This document shows positions 41,632 to 50,706 of a stretch of 64,000 nucleotides of DNA, one piece after another. The translations under genes were made by a program, and so were the position numbers. The stretch's first letter is position 1. Every line of letters begins with the position of its first letter. The stretch is from Paraburkholderia sejongensis (GTDB lineage: Bacteria; Pseudomonadota; Gammaproteobacteria; Burkholderiales; Burkholderiaceae): the NCBI RefSeq assembly GCF_020880815.1, contig NZ_JAJITD010000015.1, positions 109,116 to 173,115 on the forward strand, in the 5' to 3' direction. The notes below the pieces were generated by a model, which was not told the DNA's origin, made no database searches, and worked only from the letters and a program-made list of their open reading frames with translations.

Positions 41632-43311
41632 TCAGCGTTTCGCGACGACTTGCTGCGCGTGCTCCGCCACGGCGGCACCCTGCTGCACCGAAGACGATCC
41701 GGAGACCGAAGCAACCGGCGCCGCGGCAACACGCGAAGCAGCGACAGGCACCGCCGGTGCCGGCGCCGCCCCAACCGCCGCCGCGCCCGGATCGCCCGCC
41801 TGCACATCGCCCCAGCCGCCGCCGAGCGCGCGAATCAGATTCACGGTCGCGACCGCCTGCGTACCCGCGAGGTGGCTCGCCTGCAATTGCGACAACAGCA
41901 CCTGGCGCTCGCCGTCGATCACGTCCAGATAGCTGACCGCGCCTTCGGTGTACTGTGTACGCGACAGATGCGCGGCCCGTTGCGACGCGTCGACCGCGTT
42001 GTTCTGCTCGCGCATCTGATCGTCGAGCAGACGCAGATCGGCCAGGTTGTCCTCGACCTCGCGAAACGCGACCAGCACCTGCTGCCGGTATTGCGCGACG
42101 TCCTCGTCATACTTCGAGCGCGCCTGCGCGAGGTTGGCCTTGCGCCGGCCGCCGTCGAATAGCGGCAAGGTCAACGCGGTGCCCGCGAGCGGTCCGAGGA
42201 TGAACGCGCGGCTCGACCACATGAACAGATCGCCGAGCGTCGCGGATTCAAAGCCGAACGCGCCGGTGATATCGAGCTTCGGGAAGAACGCGGACTTCGC
42301 GAGCCCGACCCGCGCATTGGCTGCCTGCATCGCACGCTCGGCCGCCGCGATATCAGGCCGGCGTTCGAGCAGCGCCGACGGCAGACCCGGCGGCACCCGC
42401 ACCGTCATCGGCGCGAGCGGCGCTTCCGCAAACGAGAAATCCGCCGGCGGCTTGCCGAGCAGAATCGCGAGGCTATGTTCGGACGCCGCGCGCTGGCGCG
42501 CGACACCGACCGCATCGGCCCGTGCGCTCGCGAGTTCGTTACGGGCGCGCGACAGATCCAGCTCGCTGATATCGCCTTCCCGGAAGCGCCGCTCGACCAG
42601 CTTCAGCGTATCCTCGCGCAGCGCGACGGTGCGGCGGTACAGATCCTGATCGGTATCGAGCTCGCGCAACTGGAAGTAGTTCTGCGCGACGTCGGCCTGC
42701 AACGACAACTGCACCGAACGGAACAATGCTTCGCTCTGCTGCTCATCGGCGCGCGATGCGTTGACGTTCGAGCCGACCCGCCCGAACAGATCCGCCTCAT
42801 ACGATGCGCCGACCTGCGCGCGCCAGATCGTGCCGGTCGTGCCGCCCGCGCTGTCCGGCAGAAATTGCGAAGCTGCCGACGCCCGTTCGCGGGTCGGGCC
42901 GAAGCCCGCGTCGAACTTCGGGAACCAGTCGGACTTCGCGGCCTGGGTCACCGCGCGCGCCTGCTGCACGCGCGCCGCCGCGGCCTTCAGATCCTGATTC
43001 GCGGCCGCGGCCTGCTCTTCGAGCGCATCGAGTTGCGGGTCGCCGAATACTTTCCACCACTCGCCGCGCAGCGCATCGTCGTTCGGTTGCGCGGGCTTCC
43101 ACGTCCCGGCGTTTTGCGCGGTGGTTGCCGGCACCTCGGATGCAGCGGTCGACGCGGTCACCGGCGCTTCCTTGAACGCGGCCGGCGCAGCGACGTCGGG
43201 TCGCTGATAGACCGGCTCCACCGAGCACGCGGCCAGCATCGCAAGCAGCAAACCGCTCGCCGCGGCCCGGCCCCAACCGGATAAAAGATCACGCGATTGA
43301 TAGCGTTTCAT
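41632..43311 (-). CDS. opcM: RND efflux outer-membrane lipoprotein (OpcM/OprC type)
   Basis: 559 residues of the NodT/OprM family. A lipoprotein signal peptide ends in LLAMLAAC (Cys29), so it is lipid-anchored. Two repeats of the TolC fold follow (QDLKAAAARVQQARAVTQAAKSDWFPK and RVGLAKSAFFPKLDITGAFG regions). It forms the outer-membrane exit duct of the pump. The C-terminal 70 residues are a low-complexity Ala/Val/Pro tail not typical of OprM. The ATG at 43311 has GGAG upstream; an ATG at 43326 also exists and touches the ceoB stop. Confidence 0.9.
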   Translation of the reverse strand: MKRYQSRDLLSGWGRAAASGLLLAMLAACSVEPVYQRPDVAAPAAFKEAPVTASTAASEVPATTAQNAGTWKPAQPNDDALRGEWWKVFGDPQLDALEEQAAAANQDLKAAAARVQQARAVTQAAKSDWFPKFDAGFGPTRERASAASQFLPDSAGGTTGTIWRAQVGASYEADLFGRVGSNVNASRADEQQSEALFRSVQLSLQADVAQNYFQLRELDTDQDLYRRTVALREDTLKLVERRFREGDISELDLSRARNELASARADAVGVARQRAASEHSLAILLGKPPADFSFAEAPLAPMTVRVPPGLPSALLERRPDIAAAERAMQAANARVGLAKSAFFPKLDITGAFGFESATLGDLFMWSSRAFILGPLAGTALTLPLFDGGRRKANLAQARSKYDEDVAQYRQQVLVAFREVEDNLADLRLLDDQMREQNNAVDASQRAAHLSRTQYTEGAVSYLDVIDGERQVLLSQLQASHLAGTQAVATVNLIRALGGGWGDVQAGDPGAAAVGAAPAPAVPVAASRVAAAPVASVSGSSSVQQGAAVAEHAQQVVAKR

Positions 43312-43325
43312 TATTGTTTTCTCCA

Positions 43326-46300
43326 TTAGGCGTCCGTAACGGCCGCCCCATAACGCGGCGAATCCTTCTGCGCGACGTGCACGGTGCCGCCCGCGAGCGT
43401 ACGCAGCACCACGTAGAACACCGGCGTCAGCATCAGCCCGAACAGCGTGACGCCGAGCATCCCGAAGAACACCGCGACGCCCATCGCGTGACGCATCTCC
43501 GAACCCGCGCCGGTCGACAGCACCAGCGGCACCACGCCCATGATGAATGCGATCGACGTCATCAGAATCGGCCGCAGACGCAGGCGGCTCGCCTCGATCG
43601 CCGCCGCGAGCGGCGTGCGTCCATCGTGTTCGAGTTCGCGCGCGAATTCGACGATCAGAATCGCGTTCTTTGCCGACAGCCCCACCAGCACCATCAAACC
43701 GATCTGCGTGAAGATGTTGTTGTCGCCGCCGGTCAGCCACACGCCGGTCAGCGCGGACAGCACGCTCATCGGCACGATCAGGATCACCGCGAGCGGCAGC
43801 GTCAGACTTTCGTACAACGCCGCGAGCACGAGGAACACCAGCAGCACGCTGATCGGGAACACCCACATACCCGCATTGCCGGCCAGAATCTGCTGATACG
43901 TGAGGTCGGTCCATTCGAGCTTCACGCCGCGCGGCAACACTTCGGCGGCCACGCGCTCGGCCGCGGCCTGCGCCTGTCCCGACGAAAAGCCCGGCGCCGG
44001 TCCGCCGTTGATATCGGCCGCGGTATAGCCGTTGTAGCGCACCACCATCTCCGGCCCGAAGGTCGGCGTCACCGTGACGAGCGACGACAACGGCACCATG
44101 TCGCCGTACGTATTGCGCGTCTTCAGTTGCAGGATGTCGTCCGCGCGTTGACGGAACGGCGCATCGGCTTGCACCCGCACCTGATACACGCGGCCGAAGC
44201 GGTTGAAGTCGTTCACGTACAGCGAGCCCAGATAGATCTGCATCGTGTTGAACACATCGGTGACCGGCACGCCGAGCTGCTTCGCCTTCACGCGATCCAG
44301 ATCGACGTTCAGTTGCGGCACGTTGATCTGATAGCTGGAGAAGCTCGGGCCGAGTTCCGGCGTCTGCGCGGCGCGCTTCACGAACGCTTCGGCGGCCTTG
44401 TTCAATTCCGCGTAGCCGAGCGCGCCGTGATCCTCCAGCTGCATCTTGAAGCCGCCGAGCGTGCCGAGACCGAGCACCGGCGGCGGCGGGAACACCGCGA
44501 CGAACGAGTCCTTGATCGCGCCGTACTGCTGATTCAACGCACCGGCAATCGCACCGGCCGAAAGTTTGCGGTCGCCGCGTTCCTTGAACGGCTTGAGCGT
44601 GACGAACACGATCCCCGCGCTCGAACTATTGGTGAAGCCGTTCACCGACAAACCCGGGAACGCGACCGCGCTTTCGACGCCCGGTTGCTTCAGCGCAATC
44701 GCACTCATGTCGCGAATCACCTTCTCGGTGCGATCGAGCGACGCGCCGTTCGGCAGCTGCGCGAACGCGATCAGATACTCCTTGTCCTGCGCGGGCACGA
44801 AGCCGCCCGGCACGATGCGCGCGACCAGCACCGTCGCGCCGAGCAGGATCGCGTACACCGCGAGCATCGCGCCCTTACGGCGCAGCACGCCGGTCACGCC
44901 GCGGCCGTAGGCTTCCGAGCCGCGCTGGAACACCTTGTTGAAGCGCCGGAAAAAGCCGCCGAGCAGCTTGTTCATCACGCGCGTCAGCCAGTCTTCCTTT
45001 TCGCCGTGGCTGCGCAGCAGCAACGCGGACAATGCCGGCGACAGCGTCAGCGAGTTGAACGCGGAGATCACCGTCGAGATCGCGATGGTCATCGCGAACT
45101 GCTTGTAGAACTGGCCGGTCAGGCCCGTCATGAACGCGAGCGGCACGAACACCGCGACCAGCGTCAGCGCGATCGCGATGATCGGCCCGCTCACCTCGCG
45201 CATCGCTTTATAGGTCGCATCGCGCGCACTGAGCCCGCTGGCGATGTTGCGCTCGACGTTCTCGACCACCACGATCGCATCGTCGACGACGATACCGATC
45301 GCGAGCACCATCCCGAACAGCGACAGCGCATTGATCGAGAAACCGAACGCCAGCAGCAGCGAGAAAGTCCCGACGATCGACACCGGCACCGCGATCAACG
45401 GAATGATCGACGCGCGCCACGTTTGCAGGAACACGATCACGACGATCACGACCAGCGCGATCGCTTCGAGCAGCGTGTGAATCACCGCCTCGATACTGGA
45501 GCGCACGAACTGCGTCGGGTCATAAACGATCCGGTATTCGACGCCGGCCGGCATGTCCTGCGCGAGCTCCTTCATCGCCGCGCGCACCTGCTCGGAAATC
45601 GCCAGCGAATTCGCGCCGGGCGCCTGATTGATCGCGAGCGCGACCGCCGGCTTGTTATCCAGCAGCGAACGCAGCCCGTATTCGGAAGCCGCCAGTTCGA
45701 TGCGCGCGATATCGCGCAGATAAGTCACGCCGCCATCCGGCGCGGTCTTCACGATGATGTCGCCGAATTCGCTCTCGGTTTTCAGGCGGCCGCGCGCATT
45801 CACCGACAACTGCAACTGCGTGCCCGGCACCGACGGCGACGCGCCGATCACGCCGGCCGCCACCTGAATGTTCTGCTCGCGAATCGCGTTGACGACTTCG
45901 GTTGCGGTCAGGCCGCGCTGCGCGACCTTCTGCGGATCGAGCCAGATCCGCATCGCGTAGTCGCCCGAACCCCACAGCTGCACTTCGCCGACGCCCTGAA
46001 TCCGCGCGAGCCGGTCCTTCACGTTCAACAGCGCGTAATTGCGCAGATACGTCATGTCGTAGCGGTCGTTCGGCGAGATCAGGTGCACGACCATCGTCAG
46101 CGTCGGCGAACTCTTGATCGTCGTCACGCCGAGCCGCTGCACGTCCTCCGGCAGACGCGGCAGCGCCTGATTCACGCGGTTCTGCACGAGCTGGGTCGCG
46201 AGGTCCGGATCGGTGCCGAGCTTGAACGTAACGGTCAGCGTCAGATTGCCGTCGCTATTGGCTTGCGACTGCATGTACAGCATGTTCTCGACGCCGTTGA

Positions 46301-46511
46301 TCTGCTCTTCGAGCGGCGCGGCGACCGCCTCGGCGATCACCTTCGGGTTCGCGCCCGGATACTGCGCGTGCACCACCACCGACGGCGGCACCACTTCCGG
46401 GTACTCGGAAATCGGCAGCTTGAAGAGCGCGATGATGCCCCCGAGCAGGATCAATACCGACAGCACTCCTGCAAAGATCGGGCGATCGATGAAGAATTTG
46501 GATATGTTCAT
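43326..46511 (-). CDS. ceoB: RND multidrug efflux transporter (CeoB/BpeF/MexF type)
   Basis: A 1061-residue, twelve-helix HAE1 family pump. The N-terminus, FFIDRPIFAGVLSVLILLGG, and ISEYPEVVPPSVVVHAQYPGAN are almost as in MexF. The proton-relay Asp pair is in helix 4 (IGIVVDDAIVVVENVERN), and the Lys is in LSAKNAILIVEFA. It trims drugs from the inner membrane or periplasm, typically chloramphenicol, trimethoprim and quinolones in this subfamily. It lies between the adaptor and duct genes with gaps of 34 and 14 bases. Confidence 0.95.
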   Translation of the reverse strand: MNISKFFIDRPIFAGVLSVLILLGGIIALFKLPISEYPEVVPPSVVVHAQYPGANPKVIAEAVAAPLEEQINGVENMLYMQSQANSDGNLTLTVTFKLGTDPDLATQLVQNRVNQALPRLPEDVQRLGVTTIKSSPTLTMVVHLISPNDRYDMTYLRNYALLNVKDRLARIQGVGEVQLWGSGDYAMRIWLDPQKVAQRGLTATEVVNAIREQNIQVAAGVIGASPSVPGTQLQLSVNARGRLKTESEFGDIIVKTAPDGGVTYLRDIARIELAASEYGLRSLLDNKPAVALAINQAPGANSLAISEQVRAAMKELAQDMPAGVEYRIVYDPTQFVRSSIEAVIHTLLEAIALVVIVVIVFLQTWRASIIPLIAVPVSIVGTFSLLLAFGFSINALSLFGMVLAIGIVVDDAIVVVENVERNIASGLSARDATYKAMREVSGPIIAIALTLVAVFVPLAFMTGLTGQFYKQFAMTIAISTVISAFNSLTLSPALSALLLRSHGEKEDWLTRVMNKLLGGFFRRFNKVFQRGSEAYGRGVTGVLRRKGAMLAVYAILLGATVLVARIVPGGFVPAQDKEYLIAFAQLPNGASLDRTEKVIRDMSAIALKQPGVESAVAFPGLSVNGFTNSSSAGIVFVTLKPFKERGDRKLSAGAIAGALNQQYGAIKDSFVAVFPPPPVLGLGTLGGFKMQLEDHGALGYAELNKAAEAFVKRAAQTPELGPSFSSYQINVPQLNVDLDRVKAKQLGVPVTDVFNTMQIYLGSLYVNDFNRFGRVYQVRVQADAPFRQRADDILQLKTRNTYGDMVPLSSLVTVTPTFGPEMVVRYNGYTAADINGGPAPGFSSGQAQAAAERVAAEVLPRGVKLEWTDLTYQQILAGNAGMWVFPISVLLVFLVLAALYESLTLPLAVILIVPMSVLSALTGVWLTGGDNNIFTQIGLMVLVGLSAKNAILIVEFARELEHDGRTPLAAAIEASRLRLRPILMTSIAFIMGVVPLVLSTGAGSEMRHAMGVAVFFGMLGVTLFGLMLTPVFYVVLRTLAGGTVHVAQKDSPRYGAAVTDA

Positions 46512-46545
46512 GGGAAGCTCTTAAAGTTGGTGCAGGCGCCGCGGC

Positions 46546-47766
46546 TCACGAATTGCCGTTCGCATTGGCCGCTGCCTTCGCACGCGACTGCGCGAGCGGC
46601 GCGCTGTTCGGGTCCTGGTCGGCGGTCATCGGCACCATGTGCGCGCGCACGGCATCGCCGGGCCGTACCCGCTGAATACCGTTCACGACGATCCGGTCGC
46701 CCGGTTTCAGACCATCCTTGACCACGCGCAGATTGCCCTGCATCGCGCCGGTCGAAATCTCGCGATACACGACGTGATTGCCCTGATCGACGACCAGCAC
46801 GAATTTCTTGTCCTGGTCGGTGCCGACCGCCGCGTCGTCGATCAGCAGCGCCGGATGCGGCTCGCTACCGCCCACTTTCACGCGTGCATACAGGCCGGGA
46901 ATCAGCGCGCCGTCTTCGTTGTCGAACTTCGCGCGCACGCGGATCGTGCCCGACGAGGTGTCCAGACGGTTGTCGACCGATTCGATCACGCCGTTGCGCG
47001 AGTAGCCGGTCTCATCGGCCAGACCGAGCTGCACCGGCACCTTGCCGCCGTCCTTCGCGCGACTCAGGTATTGCAGGTAGGTCTGTTCGTCCGCGTCGAA
47101 CGATGCGTAGATCGGCGACACCGACACCAGCGTGGTCAGTGGCGCGGCGCTGGCGCCCGCCGACACCACGTTGCCCACCGTGATTTCCGCCCGCGACACG
47201 CGGCCCGACACCGGCGCGACGATCCGCGTATAGCCGAGATTGATCTTCGCGGTTTCGAGCGCGGCTTGCGCGGCCTTCAGGTTCGCGCTCGCCTCGCGTG
47301 CGGCGTTCTGCTTCTCGTCGTAGTCGCGTTTGGCGATCGCGTTGTCGACGATCAGCCGCTGCGCGCGCTCCCAGTCGCTTTGCGTGTAACCGGTACGCGC
47401 CTGCGCGGCCGCCAGTTGCGCCGCCGCACGGTCCACTTCGGCCGCGTACGGACGCGGATCGATCACGAACAGCGTGTCGCCCTTTTTCACCAGCGCGCCG
47501 TCCTTGAAGTTCACCGACACGATCGTGCCCGGCACTTGCGAACGCACGTCGACTTTTTCGACCGCTTCGAGGCGGCCCGAATAGGTCTGCCAGTCGGTGA
47601 TCGTTTTTTGAATCACGGTCGCGACGTCGACCTCCGGCACGATGGTCGGCGCGGCCGGCGAACTGGCATCCACGCGAATTGCACCGAACGTGCCGAGCCC
47701 GGCGAGGACGAGAACGGCCAGCGCGGCAAGCGTGACGCGGCGGCGGGAAAGCGGAAGGATAGTCAT
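46546..47766 (-). CDS. ceoA: RND efflux periplasmic adaptor (CeoA/BpeE/MexE type)
   Basis: A 406-residue membrane-fusion protein. An N-terminal anchor (LAALAVLVLAGLGTFGAIRV) is followed by the split lipoyl domain (VRSQVPGTIVSVNFKDGALVKKG and IVAPVSGRVSRAEITVGNVVSAG), an alpha-hairpin between them and a beta-barrel (PIYASFDADEQTYLQYL). It links CeoB to OpcM. It is second in the operon after llpE, with a 33-base gap. Confidence 0.94.
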   Translation of the reverse strand: MTILPLSRRRVTLAALAVLVLAGLGTFGAIRVDASSPAAPTIVPEVDVATVIQKTITDWQTYSGRLEAVEKVDVRSQVPGTIVSVNFKDGALVKKGDTLFVIDPRPYAAEVDRAAAQLAAAQARTGYTQSDWERAQRLIVDNAIAKRDYDEKQNAAREASANLKAAQAALETAKINLGYTRIVAPVSGRVSRAEITVGNVVSAGASAAPLTTLVSVSPIYASFDADEQTYLQYLSRAKDGGKVPVQLGLADETGYSRNGVIESVDNRLDTSSGTIRVRAKFDNEDGALIPGLYARVKVGGSEPHPALLIDDAAVGTDQDKKFVLVVDQGNHVVYREISTGAMQGNLRVVKDGLKPGDRIVVNGIQRVRPGDAVRAHMVPMTADQDPNSAPLAQSRAKAAANANGNS

Positions 47767-47799
47767 GAGTAGCTCCAGGTATCGTTGCTTGATTTGTGT

Positions 47800-48654
47800 T
47801 TATCGATGAGCGCGCGCGTCGAAGCGCCACTGGAAAAAGCGCACCGCTTCCTGCAAAGCGGGCGGATGATCGGCAAGCGCCGCGTGCGAGACGCTCGGAT
47901 AACGCACCACCTGGGTGCGTACGCCGGCATCGATCAGATTGCTCGCGTATTTCTCGGCCTCCACGTGCAGCACGTCGTTCTGCGCGGTCGCGATCAGCGT
48001 GGCCGGCAAACCGGACAGCCGGCACGATTCGAGCGGCGCCGCATACGGGTGCATGCGCTGCGATGCTTGCGGCAGGTACGCGCGGTAACACGCGGCGCAC
48101 TCGCGCGCGGTGATGTCGGAGCCGAGCCGCTGTTCGTCGCCCAGCCGCGTGAGGCTCGGATCGAGCATCGGCCCGAACAGCGCCTGCGCGACGATCTCGA
48201 CGTCGCCGCGATCGCGGGCGATAAACGCCAGACAGTTGGCCAACTGCCCGCCCGCGTCGTGGCCGGCGACGCCGATCTTTCTGCTGTTGCCGCCGAATGC
48301 GCGCGCCCGCGTCTGCGCCCACAGCGCCGCGCGGTGCGCGTCTTCGGGCGCGGCCGGAAACGGAAAGCGCGGCGCGAGCGAGTAGCCGACCGACACGACG
48401 AGTGCCGGTAAGTGTTCTGCGAAATAACGCGCGGCGAAGTCCGCCTGATCTATCGAGCCCTTCGTATAGCCGCCGCCGTGAAAGTAAAGCAGCACCGGCA
48501 GTGAGGTCTTCTTCGCGAGCCGGTACAGGCGCAAGGTGATTTCCTGCGCATGGCCGTCGATCCGCACGTCGGTCACTTCGAGCACCGCGCCGCCGGTGTC
48601 CACCGCTTCATTGGCAGCGGGAACCGACGAGTACGGGAATTTGAATGCATCCAT
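47800..48654 (-). CDS. llpE: LlpE-like alpha/beta hydrolase, serine nucleophile replaced
   Basis: 284 residues from the ATG at 48654 (another ATG at 48675). It has the hormone-sensitive-lipase oxyanion motif HGGGY at 59-63. The nucleophile elbow, normally GDSAGG, reads GHDAGG at 131-136, so Asp133 replaces the catalytic serine. A downstream acidic residue (NDVLHVE) and a His (SVSHAAL) remain. As first gene of the efflux operon it corresponds to LlpE of the Burkholderia cenocepacia ceo operon. It may not be an ordinary serine esterase; Asp nucleophiles are known in epoxide hydrolases and dehalogenases. Confidence 0.82.
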   Translation of the reverse strand: MDAFKFPYSSVPAANEAVDTGGAVLEVTDVRIDGHAQEITLRLYRLAKKTSLPVLLYFHGGGYTKGSIDQADFAARYFAEHLPALVVSVGYSLAPRFPFPAAPEDAHRAALWAQTRARAFGGNSRKIGVAGHDAGGQLANCLAFIARDRGDVEIVAQALFGPMLDPSLTRLGDEQRLGSDITARECAACYRAYLPQASQRMHPYAAPLESCRLSGLPATLIATAQNDVLHVEAEKYASNLIDAGVRTQVVRYPSVSHAALADHPPALQEAVRFFQWRFDARAHR

Positions 48655-48690
48655 GTCAGCCGCGCAAACGCGCATAGAACTTCAATGGTG

Positions 48691-48748
48691 CGAATTGTGG
48701 GTTCGGCAGACTCGCAAATAAATGCCTATAATCCGGCAACACAATTCG
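48691..48748. promoter_or_regulatory. Inverted repeat and promoter between llpE and ceoR
   Basis: CGAATTGTG (48691-48699) and CACAATTCG (48740-48748) are perfect 9-bp arms 40 bases apart in the 186-base divergent region. A TATAAT at 48727-48732 between them suits ceoR transcription. The widely spaced arms could be two half-sites for a LysR tetramer. Confidence 0.55.
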
Positions 48749-48840
48749 GTGCCTCTGAACAATCGGCTCGCGATTGCGCTTGCGACTGTTCTCGCGGATT
48801 CCATTACCGCCGCCGCACCCGCCCCTTCTGGAGGTTTGCA

Positions 48841-49845
48841 ATGGACCGGCTTCAGGCCATGCAAGTGTTCACCCGTGTCGTCGATACCAACAGCTTTACC
48901 CGTGCAGCGGAAACGCTCGATCTGCCGCGCGCGTCCGTCACCACGATTATTCAGAACCTCGAAGCGTTTCTCGGCACGCGGCTGATGCACCGGACCACCC
49001 GGCGTCTGTCGCTGACGCCGGACGGCGCCGCGTATTACGAGCGCTGCGTGCGCATCCTCGCGGACGTCGAAGAAACCGAGGCGAGTTTTCAGAGCGGCAA
49101 CAAGAAGCCGCACGGCAAGCTTCGCATCGATATGCCGGGCTCGATCGGCCGGCTGATCGTGATTCCGTCGCTGTGCGAATTTCACACCCGCTACCCGGAT
49201 ATCGATCTGCAACTGGGTCTGACCGACCGGCCCGTCGATCTGCTGCAGGAAGGCGTCGATTGCGTGGTGCGGGTCGGCGAGTTGCAGGATTCGTCGCTGG
49301 TCGCGCGCCGGATCGGTATTTTCGAAGGCGTGACCTGCGCGTCGCCGGACTACATCAAGCACGCGGGCATGCCGACGTCTCTCGAAGATCTCGACAACCA
49401 CAAAGCGGTCAATTATTTTTCGAGCCGCACCGGCCGCACGATCGACTGGGCATTCATGGTCGACGGTCAGGAAGTGGAAGTGAAGATGAAGAGCATCGTG
49501 TCGGTCAACGACGCCGATGCGTACGTGACCTGCGGAATCGAAGGCTTCGGCCTGATCCAGCCGGCGCTGTTCATGGTGCTGCCGCATCTGCGCTCGGGCC
49601 AGCTGGTCGAGGTGCTGCCGGAGATGAAGCCGCTGCCGATGCCGATTTCGGCGGTCTATCCACACAGCCGGCACCTGTCGCCGAAAGTGCGGGTATTCGT
49701 TGACTGGATCGCCGAGCTGTTCGACCGTTGCCCGTTGCTCAGCGGCCGCGGCAGTCTCGATGCGACCTGCACGAAGCGCACGTTCGAAGAACGCGAGTCC
49801 GCGCCGACGCTCGACACGCCGGTGATGTCGGAGTGGGTCGCCTGA
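48841..49845 (+). CDS. ceoR: LysR regulator of the efflux operon (CeoR/BpeT type)
   Basis: 334 residues from the ATG at 48841 with GGAGG 8 bases upstream. The helix-turn-helix is MDRLQAMQVFTRVVDTNSFTRAAETL (residues 1-26), and the effector domain has VRVGELQDSSLVARRIG. It is divergent from llpE-ceoA-ceoB-opcM, as in Burkholderia ceo and bpeEF loci, so it is the expected activator of the pump in response to drugs or salicylate-like compounds. The C-terminus carries about 30 extra residues beyond the usual fold. Confidence 0.9.
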   Translation: MDRLQAMQVFTRVVDTNSFTRAAETLDLPRASVTTIIQNLEAFLGTRLMHRTTRRLSLTPDGAAYYERCVRILADVEETEASFQSGNKKPHGKLRIDMPGSIGRLIVIPSLCEFHTRYPDIDLQLGLTDRPVDLLQEGVDCVVRVGELQDSSLVARRIGIFEGVTCASPDYIKHAGMPTSLEDLDNHKAVNYFSSRTGRTIDWAFMVDGQEVEVKMKSIVSVNDADAYVTCGIEGFGLIQPALFMVLPHLRSGQLVEVLPEMKPLPMPISAVYPHSRHLSPKVRVFVDWIAELFDRCPLLSGRGSLDATCTKRTFEERESAPTLDTPVMSEWVA

Positions 49846-50086
49846 GCGGACCACGCGCTCGCCAACTGAAACACTCAATTCCAGCCGCGGCACTAATGCC
49901 GCGGCTGGCGCATAAAAGCCCTGCATATCAGGCACATTCCGCGTGCCGCCGCGTTGGTCGCGCGATTGTTCTGGAATCGCGACAATTCATTTCGCAAAAG
50001 CGCGATTTATCCGCGCGACGCCCACGTCTACATTTCACCCTGTCGCGGCACCACCCGTGCCGCCAATGAATCGACAGGAGTGAATC
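49846..50086. other. Intergenic region, ceoR to DUF4148-like gene
   Basis: 241 bases with the ceoR hairpin at 49881-49908 and a CAGGAG at 50075-50080 for the next gene. No gene was seen. Confidence 0.6.
49881..49908 (+). terminator. Hairpin after ceoR
   Basis: A perfect 12-bp stem (CCAGCCGCGGCA) with a CTAA loop, 36 bases after the ceoR stop. No T-run follows. Confidence 0.6.
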
Positions 50087-50392
50087 ATGAAACGCCATCT
50101 GCTCGCAGGTCTTGCTCTTTCGCTGCTGGTCAGCGCGCCGGTATTTGCCGAAGGCGGCGGCGGCATCGGCCGTGCCGGCACTTATGACACGCAACCGGCG
50201 CCAACCGCCAGCACCAAAACGCGCGCCGAAGTCAAAGCCGAACTCGTCGCCGCGTACCGCGACGGCTCGCTGCCTTCGCTCAATCGCAACTCGTATCCGA
50301 ACAAGGGCCTTGTCGGTGAGACGCAAGCCGCGCGACTCGCGCTGCAGGAAGGCACGAACGGCGAAGTGACCCGCGTCGCGAAAGGCCAGTAA
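50087..50392 (+). CDS. DUF4148-like secreted small protein
   Basis: 101 residues. A Sec signal peptide (MKRHLLAGLALSLLVSAPVFA, cleaved after AFA-like VFA) precedes a Gly-rich linker and the DUF4148-like helix TRAEVKAELVAAYRDGSLP, with YPNKGLVGETQAARLAL. It should be periplasmic. DUF4148 proteins are abundant in Burkholderia and have no settled function. A related gene lies at 62353. Confidence 0.82.
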   Translation: MKRHLLAGLALSLLVSAPVFAEGGGGIGRAGTYDTQPAPTASTKTRAEVKAELVAAYRDGSLPSLNRNSYPNKGLVGETQAARLALQEGTNGEVTRVAKGQ

Positions 50393-50424
50393 GCGCTTCG
50401 CACCTCTTTATCAAGGAGTACATC

Positions 50425-50496
50425 ATGACCCCATCGGAACTCGACAACTGGGATACCGACACGCCTGTGTGGACGCCGTATCGTCCGTCGCATTGA
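50425..50496 (+). CDS. 23-residue microprotein
   Basis: A short frame beginning MTPSELDNWDTDTPVWTPYR and ending PSH. It has a strong AAGGAG at 50413-50418, 6 bases before the ATG, and starts 32 bases after the DUF4148-like stop on the same strand. A hairpin terminator follows at 50532. The good ribosome site and terminator placement suggest it is translated. It is acidic, with Trp and Pro residues and no signal peptide. Confidence 0.55.
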   Translation: MTPSELDNWDTDTPVWTPYRPSH

Positions 50497-50531
50497 GCGT
50501 TGTTCATCGCCGGTCTCGGCCTTTGCCGACA

Positions 50532-50561
50532 TGCGCCCGCGGACTTGGCTCCGCGGGCGTA
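50532..50561 (+). terminator. Hairpin terminator
   Basis: A 10-bp stem (CGCCCGCGGA) with a CTTGGC loop, extended by weak outer pairs, then a short T-rich stretch. It is 36 bases after the microORF. Confidence 0.65.
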
Positions 50562-50565
50562 TTGC

Positions 50566-50598
50566 TTTTGAAAGCGGTTTTGAAAGTGCTTTTGAAAG
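50566..50598. repeat. Three direct repeats with 12-bp period
   Basis: TTTTGAAAG at 50566, 50578 and 50590, each followed by three variable bases except that the last opens the spacer before the -10 box at 50638. Confidence 0.85.
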
Positions 50599-50637
50599 CA
50601 TCTGTCGCCGGCGTCCACGCATCCATCGACGTTTCCC

Positions 50638-50643
50638 TATAAT
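50638..50643 (+). promoter_or_regulatory. -10 box for the aldo-keto reductase
   Basis: TATAAT 64 bases before the ATG at 50707. No convincing -35. Confidence 0.45.
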
Positions 50644-50706
50644 CGAAGACCCGCTTCGTTCTGTTCACGCAGCGTGTTTGTGCACTTCACCACAGGAGCA
50701 CCAACG

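Noticed and set aside
43314..46721. A very long open frame on the plus strand opposite ceoB
   Set aside because: It is an antisense shadow of the RND transporter caused by high third-position GC. The translation is Arg/His/Asp-rich with no domain.
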